Shown: positions 1 through 4,687 of the stretch, one piece after another
Layout of the letters: every line of letters starts with the position of its first letter
How positions within the stretch are numbered: position 1 is the first letter of the stretch
Source: Actinomycetota bacterium
GTDB lineage: Bacteria > Actinomycetota > Actinomycetes > Mycobacteriales > Mycobacteriaceae
Assembly (NCBI GenBank): GCA_005789055.1
Contig: SYAA01000037.1
Location: forward strand, 1-5,351
Reading direction: 5' to 3'
DNA length: 5,351 nt
Translations under genes and position numbers: made by a program
The notes under the pieces: model-generated
What the model was told of the DNA's origin: nothing
The model's database searches: none
What the model saw: only the letters and a program-made list of their open reading frames with translations

Positions 1-405
1 CCACAGCAGGCCGGTCAAGACCGTGATGCCGCCGATTACCGCCTGCAGGACGGTTGAGGCCGGCATCAGCCAGGCGTAGAACCGCACTTCTCGCCGCCGG
101 CGGGCGCGGGTGACGGCCAGGACAGCCGCGGCGGCGGTGATCACCACCAAAAAGGTGAGCAGCCGGTTGCCGAACTCGACAACCTGGTGCACGAGCGGCA
201 TCTCAGCATGCGGCACCGGCGTGAAGCTTCCGGGAAAGCACTGCGGCCAGGTCGGGCAACCCAGGCCGGAGGCGGTCACCCGGACCACCGCGCCGGTGAC
301 CGAAATGCCGGCCTGGGTGAAGACCACGGCTCCGGCGATCACCCGCTGGGTTCGCAGACTTGGCAGCGGCAGCAGGTCCACCAGTCGCAGGAAGAGTCGG
401 TACAT
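1..405 (-). CDS. ctaA: Heme A synthase CtaA/Cox15, N-terminal 135 residues (runs off left edge)
   Basis: CtaA is a membrane enzyme that oxidises the C8 methyl of heme O to the formyl group of heme A, the cofactor of aa3-type cytochrome c oxidase. Only codons 1–135 lie in the window; family members are usually about 300 residues. Visible are a first membrane segment near residues 22–41, the family block G-A-V-V-R-V-T-A-S-G-L-G-C-P-T-W-P-Q-C (38–56), a second segment near 82–99 and the beginning of a third near 111–134. C50 and C56 correspond to the extracytoplasmic cysteine pair that forms a disulfide in Bacillus subtilis CtaA. H73 and E77 lie in the block HQVVEFGNR (73–81), where Asn80 stands in the place usually held by His in E-x-x-H-R. 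The ATG overlaps the permease stop in TGATG, and no Shine-Dalgarno sequence is visible, so translation is probably coupled. It is the last gene of the operon seen here. Confidence 0.93.
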   Translation of the reverse strand, partial: MYRLFLRLVDLLPLPSLRTQRVIAGAVVFTQAGISVTGAVVRVTASGLGCPTWPQCFPGSFTPVPHAEMPLVHQVVEFGNRLLTFLVVITAAAAVLAVTRARRRREVRFYAWLMPASTVLQAVIGGITVLTGLLW

Positions 406-1190
406 CAGGTGAACCGAAACCAGCGCAGTGCGGCCACCGTCGCTACCGCGCCCCACAGGGCCAGAACGGCGATGCCAACACCGTCAATGGCGGGCGCACC
501 CGATCGGCTGACGGCCCACGAGAGTGCCTCGGTCAACGCTCCCGACGGTGTCAGCCTGGCCACCCAGGACAGCGCGGCCGGGATCGTGCCGGACTGAAGG
601 GTGAGTGCACCCAGTCCCGCGAAGACGAACCACAGCAGATTGGCTATCGCCAGCACGATCTCAGCCTTGAGGGTGCCCCCGAGCAGAAGGCCCATCGCCG
701 TGAAGGTCGCGGTGCCCAGCGCGATGATCCCGGCGCCGAGCAGCAGGCCGGCCGCCGGTGGCCGCCAACCCAGTGCCAACCCGATACCACCCAACACGAT
801 CGCCTGCAGGAACACGACACTCACCACCGCCATCGCCTTGCCGGCGATGATGGCCCATACCGGAAGCGCGGTGGCGCCGAGACGTTTGAGTGCGCCGTAG
901 CGGCGATCGAATGCCACGGCGATTGCCTGACCGGTGAACGCCGTGGAAATGATGGCCAGCGCCATGATCGCCGGCATGAACACCGCGACGCGGTTCGCCC
1001 CGAAGGAACCCAGCGGCAACAGGGTGAGGCCGATCAGCAGAGTGATCGGGATGAACATCGTCAACAGGAGTTGTTCGCCGTTGCGCAGCAGCAACTTCAA
1101 CTCAAGGCCGTACTGGGCGGCCAGCATCCGCGGCACACTATTTGCCCGGGCGTCGGGGCTGAAGGTTCCGGCAGGGAACAGTGTGCTCAT
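405..1190 (-). CDS. ABC-2 type (DrrB-like) exporter permease
   Basis: This is the membrane subunit of an ABC exporter, 261 residues, about the same size as Rv1457c of M. tuberculosis. About six hydrophobic segments are visible, near residues 41–60, 67–93, 110–140, 147–171, 178–198 and 237–255. The cytoplasmic sequence DRRYGALKRLGATALP (95–110), between segments 2 and 3, is the typical ABC-2 stretch (R-x-G-x-L-x-x-L) that contacts the ATPase. The N-terminus is cytoplasmic with an amphipathic stretch before segment 1. The ATG overlaps the stop of the upstream ATPase gene in ATGA, and an AAAGGAG Shine-Dalgarno sequence lies 8 bases upstream, so the start is well supported. The pairing with the neighbouring ATPase is clear. 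The substrate is unknown: the drug-transporter label often given to such proteins rests only on similarity to DrrB. Its position between mptB and ctaA suggests an envelope or heme-related substrate, but that is inference. Confidence 0.9.
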   Translation of the reverse strand: MSTLFPAGTFSPDARANSVPRMLAAQYGLELKLLLRNGEQLLLTMFIPITLLIGLTLLPLGSFGANRVAVFMPAIMALAIISTAFTGQAIAVAFDRRYGALKRLGATALPVWAIIAGKAMAVVSVVFLQAIVLGGIGLALGWRPPAAGLLLGAGIIALGTATFTAMGLLLGGTLKAEIVLAIANLLWFVFAGLGALTLQSGTIPAALSWVARLTPSGALTEALSWAVSRSGAPAIDGVGIAVLALWGAVATVAALRWFRFT

Positions 1191-2131
1191 GATCGCAGCT
1201 CCTTTCCCGTCACATCGAGAAACACGTCCTCAAGGCTGCGCTGCTCGACGCGCAGGTCGGTGGCCAGAATGTCGAGACGCGCGCACCATGCGGTCACGGT
1301 CGCGAGTACCTGCGGACTGATCTTGCCCTCGACGAGGTACTCACCGGGAGTGTGCTCGGCTGCCCGGTATCCCTCCGGCAGCGCCGCGATCAGCAGCGAC
1401 ATATCGAGCCGCCGGGGTGCAGTGAATCGCAACTGATCCTCGGCGCCGCTATTCATCAACTGAGCGGGCGTGCCCGACACGACTGCGGACCCGCGGTCGA
1501 TGATCACGATCCGGTCGGACAACTCCTCGGCTTCCTTGAGTTGATGCGTGGTGAGCACCACCGTCACCCCGTCGCGACGCAGTGCGTCGATGAGTTCCCA
1601 CACCACCAGCCGGGCGTGGGCATCCATGCCTGCCGTCGGCTCGTCGAGGAACACCAACTCAGGCCGGCCGACGATCGCGCAGGCCAGTGCCAGACGCTGT
1701 TGTTGTCCGCCGGAGAGTCTCCGATAGGTGGTGCGGGCGGCGTCGGTGAGGCCCAGGGTGTCGAGCAGCCAGGCGGGATCTAGCGGGCGCGCGGAGTAGG
1801 CGGCGACCAGGTTCAGCATCTCGCCGGCTCGGGCGGAGGGGTAACCACCGCCGCCTTGCAACATGACACCGATCCGTCCGCGCACTTGCGCGTTGTCGGA
1901 GCACGGATCCAGTCCGAGCACCTCGATGGTTCCGGCGTCCGGGCGCAGAAAGCCCTCGCACATCTCCACCGTGGTGGTCTTGCCGGCACCATTGGGTCCC
2001 AGCAGCGCCAGCACTTCGGCGCGATTGACCTCAAGGTCCAAATCGCACACCGCAAGGGTGGACCCAAAACGCTTCGACACCCCGCGCATCCGTACCGGGA
2101 TGCTCGTGGGGGTGCTCGGGGCGGAGCTCAC
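1187..2131 (-). CDS. ABC exporter ATP-binding protein (DrrA/CcmA-like)
   Basis: This cytoplasmic ATPase, 314 residues, powers the adjacent ABC-2 permease. The nucleotide-binding domain is intact: aromatic A-loop F22, Walker A GPNGAGKT (45–52), Q-loop Q92, signature LSGGQ (139–143), Walker B LVFLDE (159–164) with catalytic E164, D-loop around A167–D170 and switch H196. The roughly 100-residue C-terminal extension ends in R-S-L-E-D-V-F-L-D-V-T-G-K-E-L-R, the typical end of DrrA-type antibiotic/lipid exporter ATPases. The start is GTG, overlapping the mptB stop in GTGA. No Shine-Dalgarno sequence precedes it, so initiation probably depends on ribosomes finishing mptB. The internal Met15 (M-R-G-V-S-K-R-F-G) would also keep the whole domain but lacks this junction. 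It corresponds to Rv1458c. Function as an exporter ATPase is secure; the substrate is not known. Confidence 0.92.
   Translation of the reverse strand: MSSAPSTPTSIPVRMRGVSKRFGSTLAVCDLDLEVNRAEVLALLGPNGAGKTTTVEMCEGFLRPDAGTIEVLGLDPCSDNAQVRGRIGVMLQGGGGYPSARAGEMLNLVAAYSARPLDPAWLLDTLGLTDAARTTYRRLSGGQQQRLALACAIVGRPELVFLDEPTAGMDAHARLVVWELIDALRRDGVTVVLTTHQLKEAEELSDRIVIIDRGSAVVSGTPAQLMNSGAEDQLRFTAPRRLDMSLLIAALPEGYRAAEHTPGEYLVEGKISPQVLATVTAWCARLDILATDLRVEQRSLEDVFLDVTGKELRS
1199..1205 (-). promoter_or_regulatory. Shine-Dalgarno sequence of the ABC permease gene
   Basis: AAAGGAG on the minus strand lies 8 bases before the permease ATG, inside the end of the ATPase coding region. It supports the ATG at 1190 as the start. 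It is the only one of the three downstream junctions in this operon with a clear ribosome binding site, so permease translation may be partly independent of coupling. Confidence 0.75.
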
Positions 2132-3849
2132 GGGGACTCAGCGTATGCGTCGGGGGAGTGCCGCGCCGCCGGTGGTCGCCCCGGGGGCGCGTCGAGGGCG
2201 GCGGGGCCGAGGTCTTCGCCGCTGTAGCGCTCGCCGGTTCCCGGCACATAGCGCCACGGCAGTCGGTGCAGTGTCAGGCCGATCAGCAATGCCACGATCA
2301 CCGCACTGGCGACCGTCGCATCGAGAATCTGGAACAGGGCGAAGCGGTCGCCGTTGGCGGTGGGACCGAAGATGCCGACGATCAGGGTGACCGCGATGGT
2401 GGCGATGCGGAATCGCGGCCGAGTGGCCCAGGCGGCCAACGGGATGATGGCCCACAGCAGGTACCACGGTTGCACCACCGGGAACAGCAGCACGGTCGCT
2501 CCCAGGGCCACGCCGAGTCCGCCGACCGGATGCAGCCGGCCGCGCAGCACGGCCAGGAGTAGCCAACTGACCGTGATCGCGATGAACAGCACGCCGATCG
2601 CGCGGGTCAGCGACAACACCGCGGTGGTGTGGTCGCCCAGGCCGAGCAGAATGCCGACCTGCCCGGTACCCAGGGCCAGCAGGGTCGGCGGCGACATCCA
2701 ACTGCGCACGACGTTGGCGGTACCCAGGGTGAACAGCCAGCCGAAGCCCAGACCGCTGGCCCAGCCGATCAACGACATCACCGCCAGTGACACCGCGCCC
2801 AACAGGGTGCCGGCCTTCAGGCACGCCGCCACTGTGCCGCCCCACCGGCAGGCCAGCGCCATGGCCACGAATCCCAGCGCGAGCAGGCCCGGCAACTTCA
2901 CCTGAGAGGACATCGTGATCAAGACCGCACCGCTGATGATCAACGCCACCGGCACCCACCGCCGAAACGATGCCGCGGATGGGTCAGTTCCGCCCACCCG
3001 GTCGATGCCTACCCGGTCGATGCCTCTGAGCGCGATCTCGGTACCGGTCAGCATCAGCCCCAGCATCAGCGCCTCGTTGTGGATGCCGGCCACCAGATGC
3101 ATCAGCAGCAATGGGTTGGCCGCGCCCAACCACAGCGCACTGACCTCGGCGACCCCGCAGCGTTGCGCCAGTCGCGGCGTCGCCCAGACGATCAGTCCCA
3201 CCCCGATCAGCACCACGACGCGGTGACACAGCACTGCGGCGACGATGTTCTCCCCGGTCAGGGCCGAGATCCCGCGCCCGATCCAGAGGAACAGCGGCCC
3301 GTAGGGCGCTGGCGTTTCCCGCCAGAGGCTCGGCACCGAAAGGGTGAACACGTGATCCAGGCCCAATCCGGGCGCCGGTCCGACGTCGTAGGGGTTCAGT
3401 CCGTTGCGGGCGATCTGGCTCTGCGCCAGGTAGGAGTAGACGTCTTTGCTGTACATCGGCGGAGCGATCAACAGCGGCAGCATCCACAGCAGCAGGGTGC
3501 GGTCCAGTTGGCTGCGCGACATCCGGCGCGGGCCCAGCGTGAAGCGGCCGAGCATCAGCCAGGCCAGGGCCATCATCACCGCTCCGGTGGTGGTCATCGT
3601 CAGCGAGACGGTCTGAATCCGGGAGGGGAGGTTCAGCAGGCGCACCCCGAAGGTGGGGTCCTGCACCACCGGCCGGGCACCCGCCCCCAGAGCCCCGATG
3701 CCCATCAGCACCGTTCCGGTCGCACCGAACAACCGGGTTCGGCGCATGCCGACGAGCTCGGTCCGGGTCAGCGGCGGCGCCTCGATGGCCTCGTCGCCGT
3801 GCAGCCTCGCAATCGACGAACTCAGGGAGAGTTGCCGGGCTGCCACCAC
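2128..3849 (-). CDS. mptB: Alpha-1,6-mannopyranosyltransferase MptB (GT-C family)
   Basis: MptB is a polytopic plasma-membrane GT-C glycosyltransferase that uses polyprenyl-phosphate mannose outside the cytoplasm to begin the alpha-1,6-mannan backbone of lipomannan and lipoarabinomannan; this role was shown in Corynebacterium glutamicum and is inferred here. The 573-residue protein closely matches mycobacterial Rv1459c-type proteins. Roughly 12–13 hydrophobic segments follow a 36-residue cytoplasmic N-terminus. The first large outer loop holds M-Y-S-K-D-V-Y-S-Y (132–140); D136 is the likely acidic catalytic or metal residue of the GT-C first loop. Further conserved blocks are ETPAPYGPLFLW (178–189) and HLVAGIHNEALM (251–262). 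The tail from about 537 is Pro/Ala-rich and probably disordered. The start is GTG; the next codon is also GTG, and an in-frame TAG lies four codons upstream, so the N-terminus is confined to these two codons. It heads the four-gene operon and diverges from sufR. A perfect GIDRV duplication lies at 276–285. Confidence 0.93.
   Translation of the reverse strand: MVAARQLSLSSSIARLHGDEAIEAPPLTRTELVGMRRTRLFGATGTVLMGIGALGAGARPVVQDPTFGVRLLNLPSRIQTVSLTMTTTGAVMMALAWLMLGRFTLGPRRMSRSQLDRTLLLWMLPLLIAPPMYSKDVYSYLAQSQIARNGLNPYDVGPAPGLGLDHVFTLSVPSLWRETPAPYGPLFLWIGRGISALTGENIVAAVLCHRVVVLIGVGLIVWATPRLAQRCGVAEVSALWLGAANPLLLMHLVAGIHNEALMLGLMLTGTEIALRGIDRVGIDRVGGTDPSAASFRRWVPVALIISGAVLITMSSQVKLPGLLALGFVAMALACRWGGTVAACLKAGTLLGAVSLAVMSLIGWASGLGFGWLFTLGTANVVRSWMSPPTLLALGTGQVGILLGLGDHTTAVLSLTRAIGVLFIAITVSWLLLAVLRGRLHPVGGLGVALGATVLLFPVVQPWYLLWAIIPLAAWATRPRFRIATIAVTLIVGIFGPTANGDRFALFQILDATVASAVIVALLIGLTLHRLPWRYVPGTGERYSGEDLGPAALDAPPGRPPAARHSPDAYAESP
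2996..3025 (-). repeat. Perfect 15-bp tandem duplication inside mptB
   Basis: On the plus strand ACCCGGTCGATGCCT occurs twice with no gap or mismatch (2996–3010 and 3011–3025). In MptB this reads as two GIDRV pentapeptides (residues 276–280 and 281–285), in a hydrophilic loop after the segment ending near residue 274. Five codons per unit keep the frame. It looks like a recent slippage duplication in a tolerant loop. Confidence 0.9.
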
Positions 3850-3855
3850 TACCGC

Positions 3856-3861
3856 ACTCTA
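3856..3861 (-). promoter_or_regulatory. Putative -10 box of the mptB operon promoter
   Basis: TAGAGT on the minus strand fits the mycobacterial TANNNT -10 consensus. Six bases separate it from the mptB GTG, so transcription would begin at or within a base or two of the start codon, giving a leaderless mRNA. No Shine-Dalgarno sequence precedes the GTG, which agrees. No convincing -35 box is seen at normal spacing, as is common for mycobacterial promoters. The start site is predicted only. Confidence 0.55.
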
Positions 3862-3901
3862 TCTGCCATCGGACGGCGGCCCGATTGAAGTGAGGGTGCC
3901 C

Positions 3902-3934
3902 TTGCTAGACCGCACGATTCAATTGCGTCACACT
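3902..3934 (+). promoter_or_regulatory. Possible promoter of the sufR-sufB operon
   Basis: TTGCTA at 3902–3907 could be a -35 element, and CACACT at 3929–3934 keeps the A2 and T6 of a mycobacterial -10 box, ending six bases before the GTG at 3941. The 21-base spacer is longer than ideal and the -10 is weak, so the element assignment is tentative. If right, transcription starts at the sufR GTG (leaderless), with the operator covering the -10 box and the start site, a natural geometry for repression. Confidence 0.35.
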
Positions 3935-3944
3935 GACGTTGTGA
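3928..3944. promoter_or_regulatory. SufR operator: inverted repeat TCACA-N7-TGTGA
   Basis: The two five-base arms (3928–3932 and 3940–3944) are perfect inverted repeats around position 3936. The site contains ACACT-N5-TGTGA (3930–3944), which from memory is the SufR-binding motif described upstream of the M. tuberculosis suf operon. The right arm covers the GTG start codon of sufR at 3941–3943. Binding here should block initiation of the suf operon and give negative autoregulation, with release or modulation when the SufR Fe-S cluster is lost or nitrosylated. The match is direct; binding in this organism is inferred. Confidence 0.8.
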
Positions 3945-4687
3945 AAATCCTTCCGGCTGATTCGCCCGTCTCGGGCGTGCTCGCGGGCCAGGACGGGCCG
4001 ACCCGGCGGGCCATCGTGCGGCTACTTCTGGAGTCAGGTTCGATCACCGCCGTCGACATCGGCCGCCGACTCGACCTGTCGGCCGCGGGGGTGCGCAGGC
4101 ACCTCGATGCGCTGGTCGAGGGCGGCGACGCGGAAGCCAACCCCGCGGCGGCATGGCAGCACGCGGGCCGCGGACGTCCCGCCAAGCGCTACCGACTCAC
4201 CAGTGCAGGTCGCGCCAAGCTCGAACACAGCTACGACGACCTTGCGTCAGCAGCAATGCGCCAACTTCGCGAAATCGGCGGTGAAGAGGCGGTCCGTACC
4301 TTCGCGCGCCGGCGCATCGACACCATTCTGGCCGGGGTCGCCCCCGCAGAGTCCGACGATCATGGCGCAATCGAGGCGGCGGCGGAAGACGTCGCTGACG
4401 CGTTGACGCAGGCCGGCTACGCCACCACGACGACCCGGGTCGGCGGACCGATCCAGGGCATCCAGATCTGTCAACATCACTGTCCGGTATCCCATGTGGC
4501 GCAGGAGTTCCCGGAACTCTGCGAGGCAGAGCAGGCAGCTATTTCCGACGTGCTCGGAACCCACGTTCAGCGATTGTCGTCGATCGTCAACGGCGACTGC
4601 GCGTGCACAACCCATGTGCCGCTGAACCTGATCCCATTTTCAGATTCGACCCCACCGGCCCGCGATGAGCAAGGAGCGTCACTATGA
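3941..4687 (+). CDS. sufR: Iron-sulfur cluster-sensing transcriptional repressor SufR
   Basis: SufR is a cytoplasmic winged-helix repressor that carries a [4Fe-4S] cluster and controls the SUF Fe-S assembly operon, responding to cluster status and nitric oxide in M. tuberculosis. From the GTG at 3941 it has 248 residues. Residues 21–86 form the DNA-binding domain: T-R-R-A-I-V-R-L-L-L-E-S-G, a recognition-helix region L-S-A-A-G-V-R-R-H-L-D-A-L (46–58), and a wing with G-R-G-R-P-A-K-R-Y-R-L-T (76–87). The C-terminal half has the sensing domain with cysteines C177, C181, C194, C220 and C222 (blocks CQHHC, ELC and GDCAC); C181-x12-C194 matches spacing known in cyanobacterial SufR. The GTG is chosen because the operator and likely transcription start lie on it. 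The frame is open far upstream, and GTG codons at 3890 and 3896 would add 17 or 15 residues, so the N-terminus is not certain. The last four bases overlap sufB (ATGA). Confidence 0.92.
   Translation: MKILPADSPVSGVLAGQDGPTRRAIVRLLLESGSITAVDIGRRLDLSAAGVRRHLDALVEGGDAEANPAAAWQHAGRGRPAKRYRLTSAGRAKLEHSYDDLASAAMRQLREIGGEEAVRTFARRRIDTILAGVAPAESDDHGAIEAAAEDVADALTQAGYATTTTRVGGPIQGIQICQHHCPVSHVAQEFPELCEAEQAAISDVLGTHVQRLSSIVNGDCACTTHVPLNLIPFSDSTPPARDEQGASL
4671..4676 (+). promoter_or_regulatory. Shine-Dalgarno sequence of sufB
   Basis: AAGGAG lies 7 bases before the sufB ATG, within the last codons of sufR. This optimal spacing fixes the sufB start at 4684. It lets sufB be translated strongly even though sufR, which has no visible ribosome binding site, may be translated less. 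Confidence 0.85.

Noticed and set aside
360..1436. Long plus-strand open frame (358 codons) opposite the permease and ATPase genes
   Set aside because: High-GC DNA gives long antisense frames. The product is low-complexity (rich in Arg, Gln, His, Gly), shows no known domain, and crosses the junction of two clearly real minus-strand genes.
2138..2959. Second minus-strand frame overlapping mptB (273 codons)
   Set aside because: Arg/Gly/His-rich out-of-frame shadow; mptB in the other frame has conserved motifs and hydrophobic segments throughout.
3079..3888. Plus-strand open frame of 269 codons opposite mptB
   Set aside because: Its composition (Arg/Gln/His-rich) is that of an antisense shadow, while the minus strand encodes a clear conserved membrane protein.
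3653..3889. Upstream extension of the sufR frame into mptB
   Set aside because: It is antisense to mptB codons, has no SufR-like sequence, and would place the suf control region inside the gene. Only the short extensions to 3890 or 3896 remain possible.
3850..3940. Small RNA, riboswitch or terminator in the divergent intergenic region
   Set aside because: The region is 91 bp, with no stable GC stem plus U-run and no recognisable riboswitch; promoter elements and the operator account for what can be seen.
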